In this document: positions 47,401-62,013 of the stretch, piece by piece
How the letters are laid out: each line of letters starts with the position of its first letter
Numbering within the stretch: the stretch's first letter is position 1
Assembly: GCA_018350325.1 (NCBI GenBank)
Contig: JAEVLN010000004.1
Location: 3,844,001-3,908,000, forward strand
Direction of reading: 5' to 3'
Length of the DNA stretch: 64,000 bases
From: Globodera rostochiensis
Lineage: Eukaryota > Nematoda > Chromadorea > Rhabditida > Heteroderidae
Translations under genes and position numbers: made by a program
The notes under the pieces: model-generated
The model's input: the letters and a program-made list of their open reading frames with translations, nothing else
Database searches by the model: none
Told to the model about the DNA's origin: nothing

Positions 47401-50400
47401 ATTCGAAGTCCGAGGATTCGGCAGAAGACGTATATTCCAAAATTTATTTTTAAAACATTTGAAAAAAAACAATGGCCAACCTCGTCGATGCCGTTGCAGC
47501 TCCTGTCTCCGAATGGAAGCCGCCAAACTCGAAAAACTGCTCGGCGTTCGAAATTGGTCCGAAAGCGTCGAACGAAGAGAGTCAATCCAACAAAAAATAA
47601 GCTGACAGAACGCTTGACGAAGTAACGGATTGCCAGACGATGGTGCCGAAGATAGGCCGACCTCACTAGAATGCTAAATGCGTTTGTTTTAATTAGCTAA
47701 ATGCGTTTGCTTCAATTAAAGAATAAAAAATTGTTAAATCCCACTTCGGATTGGTCCGTGGAAGAACCGCTGGAAGTGCTTCTGGCACGGTTGGAGGACG
47801 TTGTTTTGCGACGAAATTTCCCCGTCAGACGTCCTCCATCCTTCCATAAGGCAATGAAACAGAGCCAAACAAATTCTTCACAAGAAGAATAAGAACATGG
47901 ATCACTAAAATATGGATAGCAAATATTCCATTTTAATCGATTCTTATTTTCACTCGTAAGGGACGAGACTGATCAGAATAGACCGGGCAAACGAAAGCCA
48001 ACAGTCGAACAGAGAAAACATTTCTACGTCCATCGTTTTTCCATCGGTTTGGCAAACTCTTTGGGTATTGGCGGAAGAACAGCAAAGTCTCCGAAGAACA
48101 TTTGCCATAGATTCAACTAGGCCGAGTTGGAGCATCGATTGGCGAGGGGCAGAGTCAGTTATGAAAATCTGCAAATTGTTAAATATTTTTTTATTATTTT
48201 AAAGAATATGCACCTTTTGAAGCGTAGAACAAACGCTCCAAAAGAGTGTCGGATGCACAACGGACTCCTCCAGAAGCGTGAAAAGTGCGGAAAACGATCC
48301 AATTTTGAAAGGATCAAAGACCAACTTTTCCAGATGAGCAGTGTCAAGACTATATAAAAGGGCCAAGTTAAAACAGTCCAAATCGGAACGAGCCCTACCC
48401 GTTCTTCAAAAGAACGTGTTCACCGCAGGTCATAGAAAAAATAGCGTTCGCAATCGAAAAATTCATCGGAGCCCCACGCAACTCCCTGCCAAGCAATAAA
48501 AAGCCTTGACGATCTATGAAACTTTGGCGAAATGTTCTGGACGAACGGAGCTTCACGTGAGATAAAGCCAAACAAATTAAAAAAAAAAAAGAATTGCCCC
48601 ACAAAAATGTTCTTCAGTAGAGTGAAAGTAAATGAACGGAGTTGTTGGAAGCGTTGTTTTGAGAGGAGCACTAAAAGCGTCTGCCAATTCAGCACGTTCA
48701 CCTCCAGAGTTGCAATTGTCGAGTCGTCACTGTTCAAAATGACTTCACATAGCAAACGAAGAAGTCGGACACGGACCTGCAAGAAATTGATAAATTGCAA
48801 GGTAAAAGAGACAAACATGGACGAGCCAATGTTCCTTAGGTCCGATCTGTTGATGCTTTGCGCACATAGCAATATCGTCAGAAAATTCTTCAGCTTTGCT
48901 TATATCTACTGAATTTAACATAAACAGATGAGAGGAAGCAGAAAATGGATAAAACTATTCTTACCTTCACTTTTTTGGGCTTCCAGAGATAATTTTAAGT
49001 TTTGGACAGCGCAAGTTTCTCTGTAATCGCATTCGGATCTAAACTTTCATTTGTTACGTTCGAAATCCCTTTAATACCTCCTGGGCAGTCCCTGCTCCAC
49101 ATTTGACTTGTTCTTGGTCGCCACTTTGTTGCAATTTTCATCATTATAAAGTCGGTTTCTCATTGCCACCGCAGAGCCATTCAATTCGGTCCACAAACGA
49201 CCGATAAAATCTGAAACAGTACTGATGGATGGACTTTTTCTTTGCAGCTGTTCACAACCTCTTCCACGTTTTTTAAGCAGCTTATCAAGATGATCAGAAA
49301 GCTCCGACTTATAATCGCTTCTGACCAGTTGTTCAGGGTTGCTCAAAATTGGTTGGCCAAAGTCATCATTTATCCACGCGTTTCTTCCATCGCTGGGCTC
49401 AATAGAATAATCCAAAAAGGCTTCTTTGGCCGGATGTGAAAGCAGAAGAAAGTACCATAATTCACCAATTTTCTGAAGGATTAAAATGTTTTACGGTTTT
49501 AGCGATTCGAACCTGCGAATTGTAATTGCTCGCGAATCCACCGACCAAATGATGGACAATTCGGCTGATGTCCTCCGCCAACTCGGCACTTTGCATTGTG
49601 CTTTGTTTCCGGCTGACCGTTGACGCACTCGAAGACTTTTTTCGGCCAATTGAGCAAAGAGATGAAGGAATTTGAAATTGATGACAGTTGGTGAGCATGT
49701 CCAACAGACTCTAAAAAAGCAATAAATTAAAATAAATAAAAAAAACCGACCAAATCATTTTTTTATTGGGAGCGGACATCTCAGGGCAAATTTATATCTT
49801 TTATTTTATTTTGACTAATTCACCAAGAAGCCTTATTTATGTAATTAAAAAATTACGAAAAAAAAGTCCCGCAAAAAGTCGACTCTCTGCAGCTGACTCA
49901 AATTGAATTGTCGAAATTTCTGCGGCAAATTATCGCCCTCCTTCCGATCGCCGTTGTCCTCATCATCAGCAAAAATCATCGAAGATGAAGAAATGCATTT
50001 GGCAACAAATTTCGTCATTTGTATCCATAAAATGAAACATTTGCCTTTCCTTTAAATACGAAAAATTAAATGTTTATTTATTGTTTATACCAGTGGTTGG
50101 TAATCGAATTCTGTACTTTGACTGACCAAATATCAGTGCAACTGATCAATGCCTGAAGGAATTCGGGTTCCTGAATGACTGTCCGATCGCTTAGCACAAT
50201 TTTCGCCTGATCATTGCGCACAATATTGGAAAAAATAAACCAAACAAGTTCCTTCAAGAAAAATATTGTCCAATAAATTAAAAACTGACGTTTCTGGTTT
50301 AATAACCACAAAAAACAAAAATAAAAACCTGAAAAATGTGTTCGTCCATATGCGCCGCACGAGAAGCCAAACAACGCACCAACAAAGATGGGCCGGATCG

Positions 50401-53400
50401 GGCAAATTCTATTGGTGAACGTTTTGAATTATCGTCTCCTTCTTGGCATTTCCATTCATCGTAATAGGCAGGATCTCGACGAAGGACCAGAAACAGCAGT
50501 CGAAGGGCTTCCAATTGTGTGGCGGGGGGATAAGCGCGCTCGACCGTCTGAAGCAACCGTTTTTAAAGTTCGAACTTTTTATTTCTTTCTGTTAAAATCC
50601 ATTTCATTTAAACAGCTTTAATTTTACACGGCTACATATCTAATAAAAGTTTTTATCAGTGGCTAATTAAGCTGTTTTTCCCCCTCAAAGTTATGGTTTC
50701 TATTTGAAGACCTCAAATAATATTGAAAACAAACAAACCAAAGCGTATAGGAAAAGGAAGAGCTTAACGCCTCCGATTGTGCGAAAAGATTTGTCGAGTG
50801 TTGCGGTGTAATTGTGTACAATCTTAAAATGGGACAAAGTCGAGGCTTGGCCTGGCCATAAACTGTGTTTAGTTTCTGTTTGTTACCTCCGTTTTCCAAT
50901 CGATCGGAACGCTTTGCGATTCCTTGACAATTTGCTTTTCAAATTGATTGGAGTAAAGGGAGTAACTATGTGCAGAGGTTGGCCGAACCGTGAAAAGCAG
51001 AAGCTTCTTCAAAAATAGTATCGTAATTAGTGCATCAAACTTTTCGGACTTGAAGAAGAGCAAGGTGTCTTCTCGGCTGCTGAATAATGTGCGCAAGATG
51101 CGTTGACAAAGACGATGAAACAATTTTGCTTGAAAAACATTTAAAAAATGAAAGATGGGTGGACGAATGATGGCATTCTGCAAGACAAAAACAGGCGGGT
51201 CCAGCAGCTTGCAGGAGAACAACCAAATCGGTTGGAATCAGCCCTCAAATATGGCATTGACCCGGAGAATTGAGTGTTTTCGAGTTTTATAAATTACCTC
51301 TAAAGCCAAATATCGTTGTAAGTTCATAAATCACATCAGTCATATTGTTCTGATCGAATTCGTTGCAAGATTTTGAGCCAAAGGCAATGGCAACGCCTTT
51401 CCGAGCAAAATTCTTTATCAAGTCGGCCGAAAAGAGCGGTGCCTCGAGCGATTTCAAGTTGTTGCCCACAGCAAACTAAAATGATTTTTAATGAACTAAA
51501 ATAAACGACATTTGTGTTGAAAGTAAATAAAAAAAAATACCATTGCTTTGAATTGTTTGTCATAAATCCGTAAACCAATCGCAATATTGACGAAGAGATC
51601 ATTGTCATGGAAAACCTTTTTGAAAACAAAGTCTTGAAACAGAAAGGACGAGCCCGTTGAGTCCAATCGAGAAATACTAAATATCCCAAACTTTAAACAT
51701 TTAATGCCGGTTTTTGTAGTGCCTTATTCGAGCCGAGTCAATGTTTGCAAGTTCGGCACTGATTCTGACGTGTCTGTTGCCCAATGAGATAATATGCAAC
51801 CAGGAAGACGACTATTATGTTAATGTGGCGTTAATAATTCGTTAAAGCAAATTAACATTTTTGGCGGTTTTTCTGACCCAACACGAAACTGTTAGGCCTG
51901 ACGAATTGTAAGAACTGTCCAATTCGAATACGGCCGCCATAGGTTCCAAAGAGGGCACTGGTGCTGCAGTGGCGGGCCCACCAATTGCGCATTCGGTAGG
52001 GTCGAGGGACGACTGAATTAATGCAACAATTACCATAATTTCAACCAGTTCAGTTTTTATATTAAAGACGAATTGAAGAGTCCCATTTACCATAATCAAA
52101 TTCTCCTTTTGTGGAAATAAAAGCACTTCGCCCGGTTGGAATGGGCACTGTTCCATCATCGAGCGTAAGGATTGGCAAATCGTCTGCTAAAAAATGAAAT
52201 GATTAGTTTTTGTTTGATAATGATTTTCGACCGACGTACCGACATCAGACTGTCCGTCAACGAAAGTCGGAAAAATTCGAGCAGAAATTTCGGTTGAGGG
52301 TAAAGGATCACCAACTGTTCGGCGATGTTGAGCATCGACTTAATGGTCAACTGCGAAGCTTTCAACGGCTGCCGTAAGGTCGAGATTATCGTAAAAATGG
52401 TTGCAATTAACTAAAATAGTCTATTAAGAAAACAAAATTGCAAAAAGAAAAAAAACCTTTTTTAGACGAGCAGACCTCCAAAATTTAAAGGGCCGAAAGA
52501 AAGTAGACACGGAACGGAGTCCATGTTCCAATTCATCGTTAAGTGTTTCTAATGAAACGCATAGAAATTTGAGACGCTCAAGCGAAAAAAGCTAAAAAAA
52601 AACTATTAAAGTGTTATAACGACAATTAAAAATAAAAACAAAACAAAAAAAGGTTTTTTTTTCAGGTTTTGAAGAACGGCACCTGCAACATTCCTAAACT
52701 GGCGGGCATCCGCAGAATTGTGCCGGGAATTGTCGTTGGTGGGATGTGCCGTCTCTTTGCTTCATTTTGCTCGGCTGTCTCCATCAAATCGCTGCTGCTG
52801 TTTTCGTCGTCTTCGGTCGTGTCGCGCAGTGACTTTTCGCTGTTTCTTGAGGAACCGCCAACGCCCGACCCCAAAATGTGCAGCGACTGGCGGTGCGTTA
52901 AGTTGTAGAAAGTTACGGAAATTTGAATGGAGCAATCGTGAAACAAATTTCTCAAGAGCACCAAATGCACATTCGGGTCGCTGCCGGCGCCGAGCATCCG
53001 TTGGAAGTTTTCGTGCAGAATTCTAAGTTTGATCTAAAAAAAAATGTCAGTTTCGGTTATACCTCCAGTTGGTACACCCTTTTTTGAAAAAAAAATGTTT
53101 GTTAAAAGACAGCAAAACGCGTTTCTAGAGGTTTTTGGGGTCGTGGAATCCGAGTGAGCTCCACTTCGACTAATTTCGAACCCGGACCCGAAAATTTTTC
53201 GAATCAAAATCAACACAATTTGGTCATTACCCGTCTTTTCGTGTAATTGGGAAAACGTTGATCATAGGGCCCAGAAACGAAATGAATGACCCAAAACCAT
53301 TGCGGTCCCGACGAAACAAATTTTAAAAGTTCAGAATGCAAAAAATATGCGTAGAGCACGAATCCGAGCTCGGATTATGCGAATTCTGAACCCCTGACCC

Positions 53401-54310
53401 GAATAATTCGAAAAATTTCCGACACCTAAAAAATAATTCACGCATGAACCCAAAACGGTTAAAACCTTCAAAAAAAAAGCACAAATGTATTTAATGACGA
53501 GAAAACAAAACAATTCAATTGTGGGCTAGAAATGTCCAATATAAAAAGGTTAAACCAAAAATTCCAAAGCATTGCCGAATTATCAACCAAACCAAACACC
53601 CACCGCATTTCCGCTGATCAGAATGACAATCAAACAGGAGAGCAACTGCGCCACCTTATTCACCTCTTTCGACTGTTGTGCCATTGTGGCCGTTTGCAGA
53701 AAGTCAATACAAACAGTAACCACGGAAGTGCTGTCCACAAAAACTCTGTCAGAATATGAAGAAAATTCTAAAATAAATTTTATTGATCTAAAAATTCTCC
53801 ACAAGCACAAACCAACAGCTGACTGCAACTCTCTGAACAAAATGAAAAAATTTTGAAGAGCGCCAAAAATGCTGTCTGCCGAATCGGCCAACAAAACCCA
53901 AATGTCAGTGAGCGCAGAGCGAAGGATTGGGGAATATTTGTCAAGCAGAAGAGCCATCGTTAGTTGAAACTAAATTAAGCAAATTCTCATGCCAAACATT
54001 TTCAAATGAGATAAGCGATGTCAAACAAACCATGATAACAAAAAACATAAATTTGGATTAAGAAATTTTTCTGCAGCGAATAATTAGGGACCTGTTCATG
54101 ATCAGCAGCACGGAGCAAAGCCAAAGAAAATTTGAAAAATGCATCCTGCAAAACAATGGTTTGAATGACAATGTCAATGTTGGTCGAAATGGTCGTCAAC
54201 AGTTCATCAAATTGGCCTTTGTTTATGGGAAGATCCAATTGTTGAGTTAATTGTTCAAATTCTCTGATGAATTCATTTTGCTTTGTAGTGGACATCTCTT
54301 CCAGTGCCAT
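41411..54310 (-). CDS. lyst-1: LYST/Beige-type BEACH and WD40 protein
   Basis: The C-terminal third is clear. PH-BEACH region: [47 protein letters not shown] domain: [137 protein letters not shown]40 part: [49 protein letters not shown]. Stop TAA at 41413-41411. HYGSHYSNSG and DTTWRLSS are LYST-specific among BEACH proteins, and no FYVE domain follows, excluding WDFY3. LYST controls size and fusion/fission of lysosomes and lysosome-related organelles. The N-terminal two thirds (about 47000-54310) is helical-repeat-like and assigned by strand continuity. The start at 54310 ([13 protein letters not shown]) is tentative. Confidence 0.85.
53040..53210. repeat. Dispersed repeat, copy within LYST
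   Basis: Contains TTTTTGGGGTCGTGGAATCC followed by CTCCACTTCGACTAATTTCG and AACCCGGACCCGAAAA. Clearly related sequence recurs at 56880-56990 and 63780-63930. It lies between LYST coding segments, so probably in an intron. No terminal repeats are defined. Confidence 0.6.
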
Positions 54311-55364
54311 TTCCTTGCAAATTTGGTACTTTTGATTAAGGCCCGAGTAAGCTCCGAGCCCGGTAAGGGTTTTACGCATGGGTCCGATATGTCCTTTTTA
54401 AAGATTTGTCCTTTTTTTAAAGAGGTACCACAATCTTTATTATTTTCTAATGTCTTTTTTAAGATTCGTCCTTTATTAACAAAATCGTTCAAAAGCATAC
54501 CTATTCGTTCGCTCTTCCGTGTCCCTTATTTGAGATTTCTGGAATTTTTGAAGAATTTTCATTTAAATTTTGCCATGACAGATGGCCAAAAAATAATAAA
54601 TTTTCAAGCATTTTTCATTACTTTTTGAATTTTCGCTAATTAGAGCAGAGCAATTTTCTTAACAAACATTGTTAAAATCTTTAAAAAGTTTTTCCGGCGG
54701 CTCTCCCAAGCTTCAAAAAATTACTCTATTTTAAAATTTAGGTTGCATATCTTTTAACAAATCGAGTCAAATTTTCTCGCGTTGTTGAAAAAAATTTCAA
54801 CCGAAAAATATGCACGCTCTCATGAATTGTAAAAAAAATTATATTTTGCCCTTTATTTTACGTTGGACTTATGGAATCCCTAGTTTTACGGGACCGTATC
54901 CCATGCTAGTACTTTTTAGTAAAAGCCCTACTCATTTAAGGGCTGAGCGAGAGATCAGGCCCATTGCCGACCCGTACTTCGATCATTCAATTCTTTTTCG
55001 CATAATGTACATTGAAATTTACCAATTCTACATACCTACATTCAGTTGTTCTTTGGTTTGGAAACCGAGATACTTAGAAACATTTGTAAGTTGGGTGAAA
55101 ATTTTCACCTTCCGACCTTAAATGAAATGATGTTTAATCTCATTTGAGTTGAGCAGGTTTTTGAACATTTAATTGCAGAGAAAGAATAGTTTGGGAGCGG
55201 GTGGAGTAAATCGCACACCGAAATGGCCGGTCATTGGCCTGTTACACTCACTTTGCCGCAATTAAACTCCAAAGAATCGTTGATCTTCGTCGCCTCTTTC
55301 TATAAAATAGTTTCTCTGCAAAGTATCACCGGTATTCGCTCCGTGGATATTTATTTCTGTCAAA
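54311..55364. other. Divergent spacer between LYST and the Gly/Cys-rich gene
   Basis: About 1 kb of AT-rich sequence with TTTGTCC-type words near 54380-54480. Additional 5' exons of LYST could lie here, since the start I give is only the most upstream convincing ATG in frame. Otherwise it should contain both promoters. No other exon is supported. Confidence 0.5.
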
Positions 55365-56357
55365 ATGCGCTCTTCCGTTTTGATCATCTTCGGCGTTGTG
55401 TTTTTGATCACTTTGCTGTTAAGCTTCAGTGAGGCGGACCTCACAGTGGACAGGTGAGGAGAAATGAGAATAAGGAACACGGCATTATTCGCTCTAAAAT
55501 CCCAATTTTACAGCTTGATGCCACGGGCGAAAAGACAATGTAAGCGCAAAGAACAAAAAAGGGTAATTTAATGGTTCTCACAAAAATTTAGGTTGTGACG
55601 GATGCGGTTATGGCGGTGGAATTGGTGGTGGGTACGGATACAATAACGGTGGCGGACAATGTAAGTAAAGCAATACCTTTGTCAGCCCTTTCCTCCGGAG
55701 GGAATGACTGAGACCACACAAATCTTTCAGCACTTTCATTTTGTTGGGGTCGCGTGAAAGAATACGAGCAGGGCTTAGCCAGGGGGTGCTCAAGAGTACC
55801 GACCCCCCCCCCCCCCCGAAATGTTTTTTGAGAAAAAACCCATAGGGGGAACCCTTTTGTTTTGCAAAATCAATCATTTTGACACCAATTTTCAATAATT
55901 TCCCACCAAAAAAAATTCTCGGAACCGCCGGATCTCATCGTTCTTTAAAAGTTAGTTATCGAAAATCGGACCTTTTTTTTTTGTGAAATGTTGCTTAAAA
56001 AATGCACACCTAAGAATCGCTTTTTTGCCCCCCCCCCCCCACCCGAAAATTTTTTCTGGCTAAGACCCTGGATACGAGGAATTTATTGTGAAGCATAGTT
56101 ATAGTAGAAAAATTGAAGGAAAGAATTTAGGAATTTAATCGAAAATCAGTACTGAATGCTAAGGTTGTGATGCGTGTGGACAGTGTGGTGGCGGAGGATA
56201 TGGTGGCGGCGGAAACGGTGGCGGAGGATACGGTAGCGGAGGATACGGTAGCGGTGGATACGGCGGCGGGACAGTCATTATCACCACCGGCGGTGGCTAC
56301 GGTGACGGAACCTGTTACAGTTGCGGAAGTGGAGCCTGTTACGGATGCTGTGGCTGA
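55365..56357 (+). CDS. Small secreted glycine/cysteine-rich protein
   Basis: Four exons (55365-55453, 55514-55539, 55592-55660, 56164-56357) close in phase to give 125 residues. Residues 1-24 form a classic signal peptide (MRSSVLIIFGVVFLITLLLS). The furin/kex-like site RAKR at 34-37 is followed by a mature part starting QCCDGCGYGGG. The rest is GYGGG/GYGSGG repeats with paired cysteines (CCDACGQCGG; CYSCGSGACYGCCG at the end). Exons 3 and 4 begin with nearly the same coding sequence (CCDGCG and CCDACG), suggesting internal exon duplication. I do not recognise the family. Gly/Tyr-rich secreted peptides in nematodes include antimicrobial (caenacin/NLP-type), cuticle and gland proteins, so function is open. 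The third intron contains a MITE. Confidence 0.8.
55769..56070. mobile_element. hAT-like MITE, copy 2, in an intron of the Gly/Cys-rich gene
   Basis: A 302-bp element begins CAGGGCTTAGCCAGGG and ends CTGGCTAAGACCCTG. The flanks are AATACGAG (55761-55768) and GATACGAG (56071-56078), an 8-bp target duplication with one mismatch. It has C runs near both ends, at 55803-55818 and 56029-56041. Ends and interior resemble copy 1 at 34734-35017. Confidence 0.82.
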
Positions 56358-56648
56358 AATTGACTGAAAGAAATTCATATTTCAATTCTGTTCTGAGAAA
56401 TCGTTTTTCCGTAAATATATATTTAAAGCTTGAAAAACGTCTTTGCATTGGAACTATCATCAAGGTTTTGAAAAAACAAAAAATTTTTTTTCAAAGATCC
56501 ATAAAAGGGTATTTCTAAACGCCAAACTTCGCGTGACATTTTGTCCAGGTGGCCTTTTGTCCGGATCATTTGTCCAGGTGGGTCTCAGGGACGCCACCCT
56601 AATTTGTAAGTGAGCTAATAAATTAGGCCCTAACAAATAGGTAAGACA

Positions 56649-56802
56649 CCCTGAGCTTAGCCTTAGGCCTAAGCTAACCCTGAGCTTAGCCTTAGGCCTA
56701 AGCTAACCCTGAGCTTAGCCTTAGGCCTAAGCTAACCCTGAGCTTAGCCTTAGGCCTAAGCTAACCCTGGGCTTAGCCTTAGGCCTAAGCTAACCCTGAG
56801 CT
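56649..56802 (+). repeat. 29-bp tandem array containing TTAGGC words
   Basis: The unit CCCTGAGCTTAGCCTTAGGC + CTAAGCTAA recurs every 29 bases (56649, 56678, 56707 and so on) for about 5.3 copies. Each unit contains the palindrome CTTAGGCCTAAG, which includes TTAGGC, the nematode telomere repeat, in both orientations. The resemblance may be chance. Confidence 0.9.
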
Positions 56803-56879
56803 GATCTTATATGCTGTGTTTGGTGGACACATGTGTAGAGTCGCACGTAGTTCCATCACGTGTAGAAGCCTAATTTGTA

Positions 56880-56990
56880 AGGTGCCCTTTTTTTCAAAGT
56901 TGAAATGTGTTTCTATGGGTTTTTGGGGTCGTAGAATCCGATTTCAAAACACGTTTTTGCTGTTTAATATTTTTTTTGTTTTGTTCTGTT
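56880..56990. repeat. Dispersed repeat, copy upstream of E2F
   Basis: GTGTTTCTATGGGTTTTTGG and GGTCGTAGAATCCGATTTCA match, with differences, the segment at 53115-53150 and, more weakly, 63800-63850. It is followed by AAACACGTTTTTGCTG, the reverse complement of the CAGCAAAACGCGTTT found in the 53-kb copy. That suggests a palindromic or rearranged element. Confidence 0.55.
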
Positions 56991-57110
56991 GTCACACAGG
57001 TAACCTAAAGGACCCAAAATTTTGTTTCGTTTAAAAACTTGGAATTTTCATTGTACTTTTACCTTCTAATATTGAATTTTTGTGTTGATCAAATGCTTTA
57101 AGTCCCTAGA

Positions 57111-59078
57111 ATGGACCTTCACCCCACTGACATTGCTTATTCTCCCACACCGTCGTCGTCTTCCTTTGCTCCCCAACCGTCCATCGCCTCCTCTTCCGAC
57201 TCATTTTCCTCCCCAATTCCGTCGGATTGTGCTGCCTTCGGCAACAGTCCGTCCTTTGGCTGCTTTCAGACCCAACAGCCAGCCTTTCAAACTCCGCAAC
57301 TCAAAGTACTGATTTTAAAAACTCCTTTTGCAAAAACCTTTAAACAGTGTCGTCGGAGGTTGGTGTTGGACCATTTGAGTAAATCGGAGGGGGCACCATG
57401 CAGTAATCGTTACACCGACACGCCGAGTAGTGGTGGGAGGAGAGTGTATTCGGATGGTAATTTACGTGGGATAAATGGACTAGCATAGATTGTACCAATA
57501 AATTTATGGAGGGAAAATATCAAACGAAAAGTTTTTTTTCGAAGGAAAATAGGACTTTCCATCAATGATTGATTATAATCTTAAATTCACTTCCAAATTT
57601 CGTCAAATTCTAAAAAATTTAGAAGATTCAAGCCGTCAGGATAGTTCGCTCTTGCGGTTAACGCAACGTTTTCTCGATTTGCAGACAAAAGCCGGGGTGA
57701 TTATAAATTAAGGCATTTCCCATAAAAATTCCTCCAGATTTTGAATCTGAACGAAGCCGCCCAATTGTTGGGTGTGCAAAAGCGGCGATTGTATGACATT
57801 ACAAATGTATTAGAAGGTAAATTGGCATTTTTGAAAAAAAAAAAATTCTTTAATTTTAACAGGAATTGATTTGGTGGAGAAAGTCGGCAAGAACAGCATT
57901 CGATGGAAGTAAACAACGGGGGGAAATGAACATGAAACCCCAGTCTTTAAACGCAACTTCATTAGTAAAGATTTAACCATTTAAGGAGCCAAAACGAATT
58001 TTTTTGTTCTTCCGAATTCCAATCGCTGAACAAAGAAAATGCCGAACTCGTCGAATGCGAGCGCAACTTGGACGTGCTCACTCAATCTATTTCCGCGGCT
58101 TTGAAATTGTCCAAGGAAGACCCAACGGACGCCGTTTATTTGTGAGTTTAGCTTTGATTGGTTGAAAATTGGCATTTTTGGTTTCGAGAATTTAATTTAA
58201 TTGAAGGTTTCATTGAAGGACTTTTTGCAGTTATTCGCCCTTCTCCGACATTCGATCGATTGATTCTTTCACTAATAAAACGCTTATCGCCATAAAAGCA
58301 CCGCTCGAACCCCAGCCGCGTTCGTCGATCGAGGTCCATTGGGTTTTTTGGCCAGTCACAATTTGAATAACCAACGGTTTTAGGTGCCAAACCCTTACGA
58401 CACCGGGGTTTGTTTTTGTTGTTTTCCCTGGTTTAGACTTACTATGGCCCTGTAAGAATAGTTAAATCAGCTTCGGCACCTTTTTGCAGCGTTACGAAAT
58501 GACTGTTCGCAATGAGAACGGCGGGCCTCTCTTAGCGTACCTTTGTCCCGATTTGGTAGACAAAAGTGCCACCGAATTCGCACCAGGAAATTGCCACGTG
58601 AGACGCCATTTTCCCACATTCTCTAATTGTTCACTTTTAGACAAATACTGCTGTTTGTGAGAAGGCTGAAGTAGGGAAAAAGCTTTTTGTCGATCCACCG
58701 CAAATGCAAAGTAAATAATATTATTTGACATTTTCTGTGAATTTGAATGGTTTTTAGATGTTTCAGGGCTTAAAGAGGGGGAGCCGAATGAATGGTGTCG
58801 GTCGCCTTCCAAACAGCAAAGAATGCTTTCTCCGTTGAAAATGCTCTTTTCAAATCCGCAGCCGGTGCCTTCTGCAAAACATAGGCTATAATTTGCATTT
58901 ATATTTCAAATTTCAGCAGCCAGACGCTCTCTCATCCAACTCCGTCGCTGGAGGGCATTTTCCTGCTCCGGGCGAAGCCGTTCTTTCGTTGGACCCTCTG
59001 GAAGATAATGACCCTTATTACCTCCTTTTCATGGACAAACAAAATATGTCGCTGAACTCGCTCTTCAGTCCTGATTAG
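57111..59078 (+). CDS. E2F family transcription factor
   Basis: Nine or so exons form a complete E2F. The N-terminus is Ser/Pro-rich (MDLHPTDIAYSPTPSSSS). The winged-helix DNA-binding domain reads DSSLLRLTQRFLDLQTKAG + ILNLNEAAQLLGVQKRRLYD (with the RRxYD DNA-contact motif), then ITNVLEGIDLVEKVGKNSIR. The leucine-zipper/coiled-coil is LNKENAELVECERNLDVL. The marked-box dimerisation domain reads YSPFSDIRSIDSFTNKTLIA, APLEPQPRSS, RYEMTVRNENGGPLLAYLCP. The acidic C-terminal segment PLEDNDPYYLLFMDKQNMSL + NSLFSPD has the look of the transactivation/Rb-binding end. E2Fs bind with DP partners and control S-phase genes. Introns are short and all GT-AG. The marked box and C-terminal activation segment indicate a typical E2F rather than a DP or the atypical E2F7/8 type. 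Confidence 0.92.
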
Positions 59079-59840
59079 TGAGCCGATGTTTGTGTAGAGG
59101 GAGGCCATGGAGGAGATGGAAGGAAAAGCATATGAACAAACAAAGTGCCAAGTCCCAAAAAATGCGTTCAATTACCGATCAGATATCTATTTTCACGAAA
59201 TAATATCAAAAAGTAAAATGGGCGCATCACAAAACTCCTTATGCACAAAAACCGCTATTTTTTTGTTTTGCAATTTAATTTCTTCAATCGTACTGATAAG
59301 GGAGATTTTGTGCGTTCTATGCGAGTAAAACCGTTGCATTGCAAATCGACGAGAATTCTTGCATTCTGTCGGTAGCCCACCCCCCAAAGTGCCACAAAAC
59401 TTTAAAACCCTTCACCAGAAAAACATGGCAATTTTTGACCAATGAAATAAATTTTAACCAGATCAACCTCAAGTAAAAGACAACAATGCTTTTCAACAAT
59501 TTAATCGTTGAACAAAGATTTTTCTGGAACTTTCAAACATTCTTTACCAAATCGCCGCTTTCTCCTTTTTTCAAAGTCAGCACAAATGATGGTATTCGAC
59601 TGTTTTGTTGAACGATAACGATGGCGATAAGGCCACGACCGTTCATATGCTAAAAGGCACACCAAAAACGAAACGATTGAAACGAAAAAGAAAATGGAAG
59701 AACATTTGACGCATTCCTCGAACCAGCGAAAAATTGTTGCAATTTCCTTGGAAAGTGATCACTTTTTCCCACGCGATTTACTTCACTGAAAAATATATTT
59801 TTTTAATAATATTAAATTAAATTATTCTGGTGGGGTCGAT
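59079..59840. other. Spacer between E2F and the SGK-like kinase
   Basis: AT-rich sequence without a supportable exon; it should contain the E2F 3' end and the kinase promoter. Confidence 0.55.

Positions 59841-62013
<2,173 letters not shown>

Larger units (their letters stand above)
56358..57110. other. Spacer between the Gly/Cys-rich gene and E2F
   Basis: Holds the 3' end of the secreted gene, TTTTGTCCAGGTGG/TTTTGTCCGG words near 56538-56580, a 29-bp tandem array, and a dispersed-repeat fragment. The E2F start codon follows CCCTAGA at 57105-57110, a plausible 3' splice site for leader trans-splicing. No exon is supported. Confidence 0.55.
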
